A DNA stretch of 64,000 nt from Clostridium aceticum (GTDB lineage Bacteria; Bacillota; Clostridia; Peptostreptococcales; Natronincolaceae): NCBI RefSeq assembly GCF_001042715.1, contig NZ_CP009687.1, positions 921,418-985,417 of the forward strand, given 5' to 3'. Below are positions 16,589-25,158 of this stretch, piece after piece. Each line of letters starts with the position of its first letter. The stretch's first letter is position 1. Below the pieces are notes generated by a model. The model searched no databases. It was not told where the DNA came from and saw only the letters and a list, made by a program, of their open reading frames with translations. The position numbers and the translations under genes are program-made.

Positions 16589-18094
16589 ATGAGGAGCAAT
16601 TTAATGAAGTATAGCAGGGTGCTATTGATGTTACTTCTTATCAATAGTCTATTGATGGGATGTAGCACAACAACGGTAGAGCACCAGGGATATATACCTT
16701 CTTTTAAGGTAATAGGAGATGTAGAAGAAGTTTTGATGATAAGAAGTAAGGAAGGTTTTTCCTTAAAAGAGATAGAAATTGATGGAGAGACAAGGCAAGT
16801 TTTGACACTCAAAGAACTGTTACACAAAGCAAAGCCCATGACAGAAAATATAGAAATTTTATTGGTAGGGCAGGATGGTTTGATGGCTAAAATTGACGGA
16901 GGAAGAGTTGAAACTTGTTATATCAACCTATCTGAAGAAAACGCATGGGAATTCATTAATCCTAATCATCCTATCAGCAGTAACATAAAAAAAGTAAAGG
17001 AAGTAGTGGTGATATCAAAAGACGAAGATTGGGATTATGGTTTCAACGTGATTACAGGTGAAGAAAACATCATGAATATTACTGCAGGCCAAATGTATAC
17101 CATGCCCAAAACCCTTTATGCCAACTTTCATGGAACTTCTTCTCTTGATAAAGAAGGACATGTTTATGAAACCACTATTTATACTGAAGAAAAGGTCATA
17201 AGACTTAGAGACTTAGTAGATATCTCAGAGGGTCAAAGATTATTGGCTGTAGGGGATGTAGGACAATACAAATTTATAAATGCAGATGGTTATCTTAAAA
17301 TGGTAGACAACAGAATTGATTTATATGAAAAGGATGGTAAAAGCAAAATAACCGATGCTAGAGGAATCATGATAGATCCTCCTCAAGTCAGCATCATGGA
17401 TACTTATTATGATGCTAGCCACTTTTTAACAAAGGATGAAAAAGTACTTATTTTATTTTTAGATGGCTTTGGTTATCACCAATATGTGTATGCCATGGAG
17501 AAGGGTTATGCTCCTTTTCTAAAGGAACTAGAACTAGCTCAAAAGGCGACAACAGTCTATCAGTCGGTAACCAACGCTGGATTTGCCGCCATGATAACAG
17601 GAAGACCTCCTTATGAAAGTGGTGTTTACTCAAGAAGCCAAAGGGATTTAAAAGTTCCCAGCATATTTGCTGTAGCGAAGGACTTAGATAAAAAAAGTGT
17701 GCTGATTGAAGGTGATATAAAAATTCTTAACACTGAAATTGAACCTTTGCTAAATAGAGATGAGAATAATAATGGTATTACCTGTGACGAAGTTTATGCA
17801 ACTGCATTAAGTCATATGGATAATGAATATGATTTTATGTTTATTCACTTTCATGGTATTGACGATATGGGACATAGCTATGGTGATATGCATGAAGTAA
17901 CACTAGAAATGATAAAAGAGACAGATGCTTATGTAAGAGAACTAGTAGAACGCTGGAGTGGAAAAGTAGTTATTACCTCGGATCATGGTATGCATACTAC
18001 CCCTGAGGCAGAACGGGGAGGAAATCATGGTTCTTTTCGGCATGAGGATATGATCGTACCTTATATTGTTACAGAAGGGAGAGGGAGAAGTTGA
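16589..18094 (+). CDS. Lipoprotein phosphodiesterase of the alkaline phosphatase superfamily
   Basis: Surface lipoprotein (lipobox LLMGC) of 501 residues. Residues about 30-240 hold further modules of the pterin-domain-like type seen in the gene at 14866. Residues about 285-495 are a nucleotide pyrophosphatase/phosphodiesterase-type domain with metal ligands LFLDGFG, the nucleophile region SVTNAGFAAMITG, FHGIDDMGHSYGD, SDHGMH and GNHGSFRHED. It would hydrolyse a phosphate ester or pyrophosphate outside the cell before uptake. Cleavage of a dinucleotide form of Mo-cofactor is an attractive guess, because the operon also holds a MobB-like gene. AAAGGAGGAG precedes the ATG; the next gene overlaps the stop. 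Confidence 0.78.
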   Translation: MRSNLMKYSRVLLMLLLINSLLMGCSTTTVEHQGYIPSFKVIGDVEEVLMIRSKEGFSLKEIEIDGETRQVLTLKELLHKAKPMTENIEILLVGQDGLMAKIDGGRVETCYINLSEENAWEFINPNHPISSNIKKVKEVVVISKDEDWDYGFNVITGEENIMNITAGQMYTMPKTLYANFHGTSSLDKEGHVYETTIYTEEKVIRLRDLVDISEGQRLLAVGDVGQYKFINADGYLKMVDNRIDLYEKDGKSKITDARGIMIDPPQVSIMDTYYDASHFLTKDEKVLILFLDGFGYHQYVYAMEKGYAPFLKELELAQKATTVYQSVTNAGFAAMITGRPPYESGVYSRSQRDLKVPSIFAVAKDLDKKSVLIEGDIKILNTEIEPLLNRDENNNGITCDEVYATALSHMDNEYDFMFIHFHGIDDMGHSYGDMHEVTLEMIKETDAYVRELVERWSGKVVITSDHGMHTTPEAERGGNHGSFRHEDMIVPYIVTEGRGRS

Positions 18095-18603
18095 AGAAAA
18101 TCATTCCTATTGTTATCGCAGTGTTAATAATCGTTGTAGGCATTAGCGCTTATCTAAATAGAGGGTATGTAAAAGATAAACAAACTATGGTGGAAAATGC
18201 CTCCATATCACTGAAGGAGAAGGGGGAAGAAGTAAGTATAGTAGACTTAGCATGGATAGAAGATTTGCAGCCTATAGAGTTTGAAGCAAATTTGAAAAGC
18301 AGCGGCAAAGATCCTGTGGAGCATATCTACAAAGGGGTGCCTTTAAGTAAAGTGTTGATGTCAAAAAACTTGTCTATAGAGGATAAAGAACAGGTGATTG
18401 TTCGCTCTATAGACGGTTATACAGTGGCATTGGGGATAGAAGAGGTAATGCAGGAAGACAACGTTTATATTGCCTACGAAAGAGATGGAGAAGCCTTGGG
18501 GAAAAAGGAGGAAGGAGGCAGCGGACCCTACCAAATCATCATACGAAAAGATCCCTTCAGCCAGCGTTGGACGAAATTTGTAGTAGAGGTGGAACTACAA
18601 TGA
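18091..18603 (+). CDS. Membrane-anchored sulfite-oxidase-like single-module protein
   Basis: A 170-residue protein with one N-terminal membrane helix (IIPIVIAVLIIVVGISAY) and an outside domain carrying the same module as the lipoproteins upstream: GVPLSKVL, VRSIDGYTVALGIEEV and GPYQIIIRKDPFSQRW. It starts with TTG 18091, overlapping the previous TGA, with AGGGAGA upstream. There is no cysteine, so no classical Mo-ligand. It probably belongs to the substrate-capture complex of the ECF system. Function inferred from position only. Confidence 0.62.
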   Translation: MKKIIPIVIAVLIIVVGISAYLNRGYVKDKQTMVENASISLKEKGEEVSIVDLAWIEDLQPIEFEANLKSSGKDPVEHIYKGVPLSKVLMSKNLSIEDKEQVIVRSIDGYTVALGIEEVMQEDNVYIAYERDGEALGKKEEGGSGPYQIIIRKDPFSQRWTKFVVEVELQ

Positions 18604-19286
18604 TTTATCCTATAGAGGTAAAAAATCTCTATTATCAATATGCGGGCAAAGAAGAAAGTATCTTGAGAGGTATAAATTTACAGATTAGAAAAGGTGAAGT
18701 GGTAGGAATTGTAGGACTAAGTGGTAATGGAAAAAGTACCCTTTGCTATTGCATGTGTGGTATTATCCCTCATATTTACAAAGGCAAACTTAAAGGAGAG
18801 GCATTATTATTTGGCGAGCCTGTAAAGAATATGGATTTAGCTGCTGTAGCTACGAAGGTGGGGGTTGTTTTTCAAGACCCTGATACACAGCTTTTTTCCC
18901 CTACTATCGAAGATGAAATCGCCTTTGGTCCAGAAAATTTGTGCTTAAGTAGAGAGGAAATCAGCGAGAGGGTTTCAGAAGCTATAGATTTAGTAGGCAT
19001 GGGAAAATATAGATACAGCAATCCCTATCATTTATCAGGAGGGCAAAAACAACTGATTGCTCTAGCCAGCATATTGAGTCTAAAACCAGAAATTCTGATC
19101 TTTGATGAGGCAATGGCTCAAATTGATACAGAAGGAAGAAAACTCATTAAAGAAAAGATCGTAGCACTAAAAAACACAGGCAAAACCATTCTTATGGTAG
19201 AACATGATTTTTCTAACTTAGATATAGCTGATAGAATTATGGTACTAAAAGACGGGAAGCTGGAAGTGTTTCAAGGTAAACTGTAG
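18600..19286 (+). CDS. ECF transporter ATPase (A component, first)
   Basis: ATP-binding subunit with Walker A GLSGNGKST, Q-loop VVFQDPDTQLFSP, signature LSGGQKQL and Walker B ILIFDEAM (here alanine-methionine follows the DE rather than the usual P-T). The ATG at 18600 overlaps the preceding stop in ATGA with AGAGGTGG upstream, so the upstream in-frame extension from 18567 is rejected. The FSP stretch after the Q-loop is typical for ECF/cobalt-type ATPases. It pairs with the next ATPase and the T component. Confidence 0.9.
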   Translation: MIYPIEVKNLYYQYAGKEESILRGINLQIRKGEVVGIVGLSGNGKSTLCYCMCGIIPHIYKGKLKGEALLFGEPVKNMDLAAVATKVGVVFQDPDTQLFSPTIEDEIAFGPENLCLSREEISERVSEAIDLVGMGKYRYSNPYHLSGGQKQLIALASILSLKPEILIFDEAMAQIDTEGRKLIKEKIVALKNTGKTILMVEHDFSNLDIADRIMVLKDGKLEVFQGKL

Positions 19287-19303
19287 GGGAAGGAGGGATA
19301 GCA

Positions 19304-19981
19304 TTGGGTTATTTAACTTTAAAAAATGTAGATTTTGCCTATGGAAAAAGTGATTTCATTATAAAAAACACTTCTCTACAATTATTTCAAGAGGATTTTA
19401 CCGCTGTTGTAGGGCCAAATGGCAGCGGTAAGACCACCTTGGGAAAATTAATGGCAGGGCTTTTAAAACCTCAAAACGGTACAGTGATGATTGATGGTAC
19501 AGACAGCAATAGCATGTCTTTAGGAGCTATTGGCAAGAGAGTAGGTTATCTATTTCAGAATCCTGAAAAACAGATTTTTGCTCCAACGGTGTATGAGGAA
19601 TTAACTTTTCCTTTAGAGATAAAGGGCACGGAAAAAAAGGTCGTAGAAAGAAAGGCAAAGGAAGCAATGGAGGTTTTTCAAATAAGTCATTTGTCAAAAG
19701 CTTTTCCCTTTACTTTGAGTCAAGGAGAAAAGCAAAGATTGGCTTTAGCTGCTATCTTTATTCACGAACCTAAGTTTTTAATCTTAGACGAACCTACTAC
19801 TGGATTAGATAAGGAGCGGAAGGTAGTCCTTTCAGGGATTCTGAAAAATTTTCAGCATGAAGGTGTGGGTATGGTGGTAATAAGTCACGATGAAGCCTTT
19901 GTAGAAGAGCATGCTACCCGTGTTATAAAAATGATGGGAGGTAAAATCATTGAGGATACCAGAAAAAGCTTTAGATCCTAG
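19304..19981 (+). CDS. ECF transporter ATPase (A' component, second)
   Basis: Second ATP-binding subunit, 225 residues: Walker A GPNGSGKTT, Q-loop YLFQNPEKQIFAPTV, signature LSQGEKQRL (Q for the usual G) and Walker B FLILDEPTTGLD. The TTG start at 19304 has AAGGAGGG upstream. The asymmetric pair of signature motifs in the two ATPases is common in ECF modules. It overlaps the T component gene by 32 nt, which indicates translational coupling. Confidence 0.9.
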   Translation: MGYLTLKNVDFAYGKSDFIIKNTSLQLFQEDFTAVVGPNGSGKTTLGKLMAGLLKPQNGTVMIDGTDSNSMSLGAIGKRVGYLFQNPEKQIFAPTVYEELTFPLEIKGTEKKVVERKAKEAMEVFQISHLSKAFPFTLSQGEKQRLALAAIFIHEPKFLILDEPTTGLDKERKVVLSGILKNFQHEGVGMVVISHDEAFVEEHATRVIKMMGGKIIEDTRKSFRS

Positions 19982-20690
19982 AGTCAAGGTTATAATGGTG
20001 CTTAGTCTTTCTTCCTTAGCGGTATTGATAAAAAATATCTATATATTAGCAGGTATTCTATTGATTTCTATTCTACTGTCTGTTATCTTCAATAGCCCTA
20101 TTCTATCAGTACTTAAAAAGCTGAAAAGAATTTTATGGATTTTTATTTTTCTTGTATTTATACAAAGTCTTTTTCATCCTCACGGCTCTAGCCTTATTCA
20201 TATAGGCAGTATTACACTTATTACTAGAGAAGGAATGATCAAGGGGATTCAGTTAATATTAAGAATGTTAATTATTATTTCCTCCGCCACCATTATGGCT
20301 ACCAATAATTCAAGAGAAGTGGTTCAAGGTCTGGTACAGTGGAAGGTTCCTTATGAAATTGCCTTTATGGTATCCATAGCTATTAGATTTCTACCTACCT
20401 TTACAGAGGAAATAAAGGATGTGGTAACAGCTATTCAGCTAAGAGGTATAGAACTGGAAAAAATCCCATGGAGAAAACGAATCAAAATATATTCGTATGT
20501 TTTAATGCCAATTGTAGCTAACTCCTTGATCAAGGCCAGAAAACTGTCGACAGCCATGGAAATGAAAGGTTTTGGGATCTATAATAAGAGAACTAGTTAT
20601 CATTTATTAAAAATGCGGTGGATAGACTATGCAGTTATCTTGCTTACCATAACAACTTTTACAGTAATTTTGCGATTAAACTATTTGTAG
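19950..20690 (+). CDS. ECF transporter T component (EcfT/CbiQ-like)
   Basis: A 246-residue membrane protein with the LDPRVKVI start of EcfT/CbiQ proteins, several hydrophobic spans, and the two coupling motifs that grip the ATPases: SIAIRFLPTFTEEIKDV and the A-rich loop KARKLSTAMEMKGFG. The TTG start has GGGAGGT upstream. Together with the S component and the two ATPases it completes a dedicated ECF transporter. Confidence 0.9.
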   Translation: MRIPEKALDPRVKVIMVLSLSSLAVLIKNIYILAGILLISILLSVIFNSPILSVLKKLKRILWIFIFLVFIQSLFHPHGSSLIHIGSITLITREGMIKGIQLILRMLIIISSATIMATNNSREVVQGLVQWKVPYEIAFMVSIAIRFLPTFTEEIKDVVTAIQLRGIELEKIPWRKRIKIYSYVLMPIVANSLIKARKLSTAMEMKGFGIYNKRTSYHLLKMRWIDYAVILLTITTFTVILRLNYL

Positions 20691-20702
20691 GGGGAGATAA
20701 AG

Positions 20703-21452
20703 ATGAAGGTTTTTTCTGTGAGAGGGATTACTCAGTCTGGGAAGACAACAACCATTGAAAATATAATCAAAGAACTAAAAAAAAGAAGATATTCTGTTGG
20801 CAGCGTCAAGGACATTCATTTCGAGGAGTTTGCTATAGACCAAGAAGGTACTAACACCTATCGCCATCGCAGGGCAGGCTCAGAACTTGTGACTGCTAGG
20901 GGACATTATGAAACCGACATATTATTTCCTGAGAAATTAAATGTCGAAGAAATACTACGGTTTTATAATCAAGACTTTGTGGTGCTAGAGGGGGTAGAAG
21001 ACACCAATGCACCGAAGATTATTACAGCCCATGATGTGAAAGAAGTCGAAGAAAGAATAGATGGTACGGTATTTGCCATATCCGGTAGAATAGCCAATAC
21101 ACTACAGGAATATAAAGGTGTTCCTGTCATCAATGCAATGTCAGATGTAGAAAAGCTGGTGGATTTGATCGAAGAGAAGGTCTATGAAAAACTTCCTGAA
21201 TTTTCAGGGGAATGTTGCTGTGCTTGTGGTTATAGCTGTAGGGAATTAGGTATTAAGATTTTAAAAGGAGAGGCGAAAAGAGAAGATTGTATTCTTGGTG
21301 AGGAAAATATTAAGCTATCTATCAATCAACAAGAAATTTCAATGGTTCCCTTTGTACAAAAAATTCTTTATAACGCTGTTATGGGGGTTGTAGCAGAGTT
21401 GGAAGGTTACCATAAAGGTTCAAATATACAGATAAAGGTTGGAGAAAGATGA
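20703..21452 (+). CDS. MobB-like GTPase with cysteine-rich C-terminus
   Basis: A 249-residue protein. The N-terminal half is MobB-like: P-loop RGITQSGKTT, SVGSVKDIHFEEF, DQEGTNTYRHRRAGS and LEGVED, matching the nucleotide-binding protein that helps MobA form molybdopterin guanine dinucleotide. The C-terminal half has CCCACGYSCRELG then DC about 20 residues later, a likely 4Fe-4S or zinc site not found in plain MobB. No mobA occurs nearby. In this operon it may act on an imported pterin; that is inference. It overlaps the next gene by four bases (ATGA). Confidence 0.8.
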   Translation: MKVFSVRGITQSGKTTTIENIIKELKKRRYSVGSVKDIHFEEFAIDQEGTNTYRHRRAGSELVTARGHYETDILFPEKLNVEEILRFYNQDFVVLEGVEDTNAPKIITAHDVKEVEERIDGTVFAISGRIANTLQEYKGVPVINAMSDVEKLVDLIEEKVYEKLPEFSGECCCACGYSCRELGIKILKGEAKREDCILGEENIKLSINQQEISMVPFVQKILYNAVMGVVAELEGYHKGSNIQIKVGER

Positions 21453-22162
21453 CACTATGTAAAAATAAATTTCAAAATATTACAGAAATAGAAAATGCTA
21501 AGATTGTAGAAAGGTTCTATAGTAAAAAAAATGAAGTTTACAAATTGCCCTACTTCCAAGAAGAGCTACATCAGTCAAAGTATGTGGTAGTAAAAAAATA
21601 CCTTTTATCAAAGGAAAAAATGAAAAAAGAAATTGATCTTCTTCTTCTGTTGAAGCAAGAAGGTCTTTCTGTACCAGAAATTTATCAGCAAAAAAGCAAT
21701 TATATTATCATGGAATATATTCAGGGAAAAACCCTGCTAGAAACCATAGAGGAAAGGGAAAGAAACAGTGCTTTGGAAAAGGGCAAAGTTTATGAATCCA
21801 ACCGTGCTCTTATAGAGAGTTTAATAGAATGGATGGAAAAGTTTTATGCTATTGCTAAGTTTATCAATAAATCTGAGACTATTTTAGGAGATGTCAACTT
21901 AAGGAATTTTATCGTAGGAGAAGATGAAAAAGTATATGGGATTGACTTTGAAGATTGTAGAGAGGGAGAGATTCAAGAAGATATCACAAGACTTTGTGCT
22001 TATGTGCTAACCTATAGCCCTTCCTTCACCCCTTGGAAGATACAGTTTTCAGCAGAATTGTTATACCTATTCATAAAAAGGTTTGCTATGGATGAAGAAA
22101 TGCTTATAAAAAAAGTGGAAGGAGAAATCAATGCTATAAACATCAAAAGGGGGAAGTTATAA
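21449..22162 (+). CDS. APH/Kdo-kinase-like small-molecule kinase
   Basis: A 237-residue protein with the fold marks of aminoglycoside-phosphotransferase-like kinases: VVVKKYLLSKEKMKKEID (ATP lysine region), MEYIQGKTLLE (hinge), the catalytic loop GDVNLRNF (D-x-N-x-x-N) and YGIDFEDC in place of DFG. It closes the ECF operon, overlapping the MobB-like gene, so it may phosphorylate the imported compound or a breakdown product. Its 3' end overlaps the convergent tungstate ATPase gene by six bases. Substrate unknown. Confidence 0.72.
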   Translation: MTLCKNKFQNITEIENAKIVERFYSKKNEVYKLPYFQEELHQSKYVVVKKYLLSKEKMKKEIDLLLLLKQEGLSVPEIYQQKSNYIIMEYIQGKTLLETIEERERNSALEKGKVYESNRALIESLIEWMEKFYAIAKFINKSETILGDVNLRNFIVGEDEKVYGIDFEDCREGEIQEDITRLCAYVLTYSPSFTPWKIQFSAELLYLFIKRFAMDEEMLIKKVEGEINAINIKRGKL

Positions 22163-22867
22163 AATGATTTCTCCCTCCACGAATTGTCGTATCAAATGAT
22201 TTTTAGAAAAAAGAATAACATCTTCTGTTTTGCCGTATTCTAAGATTTTGCCTTTATGCATAAAAGCCACGTCATCACATAACCTTTTGGCCTGTTGTAG
22301 GTTGTGGGTAACAATAATGATAGTAGCTTTTGTTTTGTTATAAAAATTTTTTACGGTTTTTTCCAACACTAAAGTGGAAGCAGGGTCTATACTGGCGGTT
22401 GGTTCATCCAAAATCAATAGAGAAGGCTGAAAGATGATGGCGCGGGCTAGTGCCACTTTTTGTGCTTCTCCTCCAGAAAGGGTCCAAGCATTTTGATTTC
22501 TTATATGTTGTATATCCATTTCTTCTATTAAATCATCTACCTGCTGTTGAATCTTGTTTTTATTTACTTTTCTAATTTTTAAAGGATAAGCAATGTTATT
22601 GAAAACAGAAGTCCTCAATAAATAAGGTTTTTGAAATACCATCGTCATCTTTTGATGAATCCTAGTATTCAAAGGAACTCCATCGTATTTAACTACACCA
22701 GTGGTTGGCGTATCAAGTCCAGCTAAAATCTTTACCAAAGTACTCTTACCAGCTCCATTGGGCCCGATAATCCCCAAAAAAGCTCCACTTTCTATATGAA
22801 GAGCATCTATGTCTAAAACCTTTCTTTCTTTATAGGACTTTGTCAAATCTTTGCTTGTAAGATCCAT
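22157..22867 (-). CDS. tupC: Tungstate ABC transporter ATPase
   Basis: ATP-binding subunit of 236 residues with Walker A GPNGAGKST, signature LSGGEAQKVALARA and Walker B LLILDEPTASID. It is last in the tupA-tupB-tupC order on the minus strand and begins two bases after the permease stop. TupC drives uptake of tungstate (or molybdate) through TupB. The call rests mainly on the tungstate-type binding protein of the same operon and on the upstream riboswitch. Confidence 0.88.
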   Translation of the reverse strand: MDLTSKDLTKSYKERKVLDIDALHIESGAFLGIIGPNGAGKSTLVKILAGLDTPTTGVVKYDGVPLNTRIHQKMTMVFQKPYLLRTSVFNNIAYPLKIRKVNKNKIQQQVDDLIEEMDIQHIRNQNAWTLSGGEAQKVALARAIIFQPSLLILDEPTASIDPASTLVLEKTVKNFYNKTKATIIIVTHNLQQAKRLCDDVAFMHKGKILEYGKTEDVILFSKNHLIRQFVEGEIIL

Positions 22868-22869
22868 TT

Positions 22870-23559
22870 TTATTCTCCCTGTTGAAAATGATATAATGTA
22901 GAGTTGATAATAAAAGATAAAAATAACAGCACTAAACCAATGGCAATGGCTGTAGCATAATCCCCTTGGTTTCTTAACATGGCTATAGTAGTAGTCATCA
23001 CTCTAGTATGTCCCTTAATATTTCCACCTACAACCATAACTGCACCTACTTCTGAAATTGCTCTACCGTAACCTGAAACGATACCAGTAAAAATGATAAT
23101 TCTTAACTCTTTAATTAAAAGAATTAAAGTGCTCCTCCTATTAGCTCCTAAGGTTTTAGCTAACTTTTTTATTTCTTCTCCTTTTTCTTTTGTACCGTTA
23201 TATACAATTCCAGCGACGATAGGAGCAATCAAGAAGATTTGGGCCACGATCATAGCGGTGGGGGTAAAAACAATACCCAAATACCCAAAAGGTCCTCGTC
23301 TTGATATAAATAAAAAAACCACCAAACCAACGATGACAGGAGGCAAGCTCATCATCGTATAAATAAAGCGAACTACTAACCTCTTAAGAGGGAAGTCCTT
23401 TGCTCCAATTATGATCCCGATGGGGACGGCTATGATGGTAGAAAGGAAGGTAGAGACGAGAGAAACATAGATAGATAATAGAATGATGTCATATATTTCT
23501 TTATCGAATGAAAGCAATAATTCTACAGCTGTTCTAAAACCTTCGACGATTTCCCTCAT
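22870..23559 (-). CDS. tupB: Tungstate ABC transporter permease
   Basis: A 229-residue integral membrane protein with about five or six spans and the ABC permease loop EEIKKLAKTLGANRRSTL...GRAISEVGAVMVVGGNI (EAA motif), close to the TupB/ModB type. It lies directly between the binding protein and the ATPase. AGGGAGGACAA precedes the ATG. Confidence 0.9.
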   Translation of the reverse strand: MREIVEGFRTAVELLLSFDKEIYDIILLSIYVSLVSTFLSTIIAVPIGIIIGAKDFPLKRLVVRFIYTMMSLPPVIVGLVVFLFISRRGPFGYLGIVFTPTAMIVAQIFLIAPIVAGIVYNGTKEKGEEIKKLAKTLGANRRSTLILLIKELRIIIFTGIVSGYGRAISEVGAVMVVGGNIKGHTRVMTTTIAMLRNQGDYATAIAIGLVLLFLSFIINSTLYHFQQGE

Positions 23560-23596
23560 CTTGTTGTCCTCCCTTTGTGTTTAATTTATAAATAAA

Positions 23597-24487
23597 TTAC
23601 TTAGCATTTGGTATAAACAGTGGTTCGCCATATTCAGCTTTACCAAACTCTCCAATAAGCTGTTGTCCTTTTTCAGATAGCATCCAATCTATAAATACCT
23701 CAGCAGCTTCAAAGTTAATTTTATCATTTTTATCAGGATTTACAGCGATAATGCCATATTGGTTAAATAGTTTTGTATCTCCTTCAGTTACAACCTGTAA
23801 TTCCAAGTTATTTTTCATAGATAAATAAGTTGCTCTGTCAGTAAGGGTGTAACCCACCATTTCATCTGTCATTTGAATAACAGCTCCCATACCTTGTCCA
23901 GCTTCTACGTACCAATTACCAGAAGGTTCAAGACCTAATTCCTTCCAAAGTTCTAGTTCCATTTTATGGGTACCAGAATCATCGCCTCTAGAAACAAAAG
24001 GAGCTTGGTTATCATAGACTAGTTGAAAAGCTTTTAATATATCGTTAGAAGCACTAGCTAAAACCCCAGCCGGATCACTGTCAGGACCAAGTAATACAAA
24101 ATCATTGTACATTACTTCAAATCTTTCCACACCATGACCTTCTGCAACAAACTCCTCCTCAGAAGCCTTAGCATGTACCAATAATACATCTGCTTCGCCA
24201 TCTTTACCCATTTGAAGGGCTTGACCAGTTCCTACTGCTACCACCTTTACTTCTATACCTGTTTCTTTTTCGAATACTGGTAAAATAGCATCTAATAGAC
24301 CACTATTCTCTGTACTAGTGGTTGTAGATAAAAGAAGATTAGTGTTTGCCACCTGTGGTGCAGCATCTTGTGGTGTTTCCTCAGCAGGTGGAGCCTCCTG
24401 TGGTGAGCCTGCACACCCAACAAATATCATCATTAATACTAACACAAAACTTACAATTAAAAAAGACTTACTTTTCTTTAAACTCAT
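23597..24487 (-). CDS. tupA: Tungstate-binding lipoprotein
   Basis: Solute-binding protein of 296 residues. The ATG at 24487 has GGGGGAG six bases upstream and is preferred over an in-frame ATG at 24520. The signal ends in lipobox FVGC. The mature part has TTTSTENSGLLDAILPVF, the oxyanion-binding T-T-S-T stretch characteristic of TupA, followed by VVAVGTGQALQMGKDGEADV and SRGDDSGTHKME. TupA proteins bind tungstate with very high selectivity in known cases. Transcription comes from the riboswitch leader on the minus strand. Confidence 0.93.
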   Translation of the reverse strand: MSLKKSKSFLIVSFVLVLMMIFVGCAGSPQEAPPAEETPQDAAPQVANTNLLLSTTTSTENSGLLDAILPVFEKETGIEVKVVAVGTGQALQMGKDGEADVLLVHAKASEEEFVAEGHGVERFEVMYNDFVLLGPDSDPAGVLASASNDILKAFQLVYDNQAPFVSRGDDSGTHKMELELWKELGLEPSGNWYVEAGQGMGAVIQMTDEMVGYTLTDRATYLSMKNNLELQVVTEGDTKLFNQYGIIAVNPDKNDKINFEAAEVFIDWMLSEKGQQLIGEFGKAEYGEPLFIPNAK

Positions 24488-24587
24488 TAATTCTCCCCCA
24501 TTTCTGATTGTTGTGTTCATTTAAATTTTGATGAAACCAGTAGATGAATAAATGATCTCCCCCCTTTTTTTATGTAGAAATTAAAAT

Positions 24588-24613
24588 AACTCCTTCTTTA
24601 AAAAGAAGGAGTT
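24588..24613 (-). terminator. Terminator in the expression platform ahead of tupA
   Basis: AACTCCTTCTTT and AAAGAAGGAGTT form a 12-bp stem that on the minus strand is followed by ATTTTAATTT. It lies between the riboswitch and tupA. A second hairpin ATGTCTTTTATAAGACAT is at about 24643-24660. Confidence 0.8.
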
Positions 24614-24692
24614 ATGATTTCAAATGATGATTATCATAAAAATGTCTTATAAAAGACATAAGTGCTGAAAAAAACAACAAACTACTGTTTTC

Positions 24693-24800
24693 AACATGAC
24701 TCCTTTCCACAATGGGAGGTAAAACTGTTTCCAGTAGTACCCTAACGGTCTACTTACCTTGAAGCAAAGAACTTTTTAGGAAAAATAGACTCGGAGATAT
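24693..24800 (-). promoter_or_regulatory. Moco/Tuco-class riboswitch, copy 2 (tupABC)
   Basis: On the minus strand the element reads CTCCGAGTCTA, then TAGACCGTTAGGGTA, CTGGAAACAG and finally CTCCCATTGTGGAAAGGAG followed by TCATG. The order and the last 19 nt equal those of copy 1 near 14.6 kb. Its place before a tungstate transporter suits regulation by the tungsten or molybdenum cofactor. Confidence 0.8.
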
Positions 24801-25029
24801 TTAATTTTATAGTATATAGTTTAGTAGATTTTGTTCAGCTTGTCAATGAATTAACATATTTTTTTGAAAAATTTATAAAATCTTGTCGACTAACAAACAT
24901 TTCGAAAATAAATGATATATTTACATTGAATAAAAGTGAAAATAGCAGGATAATATAGAAAATTTTTAAAATTCTATTTACATCAATGCGATAAATATGT
25001 TAAAGTGGAACTGGTAAAAGTTACATATT

Positions 25030-25135
25030 TTAAAAGCTCCAAACCTGTAAGACCTGAGGCTACTAGCTATGGATTGCAGGCGTTAGGGTTATGTTGGAAA
25101 CGACATGATCTCCCATTGTGGAAAGGAGAGTTGCT
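25030..25135 (+). promoter_or_regulatory. Moco/Tuco-class riboswitch, copy 3 (MolABC-type transporter)
   Basis: The element reads GCTCCAAACCTG, then CAGGCGTTAGGGTTA, a hairpin ATGTTGGAAACGACAT and CTCCCATTGTGGAAAGGAG. The paired arm (CCTG/CAGG) differs in sequence from copies 1 and 2 (GTCTA/TAGAC) but keeps pairing, a compensatory change that supports a real RNA fold. It is divergent from copy 2 across about 230 bp. Confidence 0.8.
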
Positions 25136-25158
25136 ATTGACTTTGAATGGCGATTACT

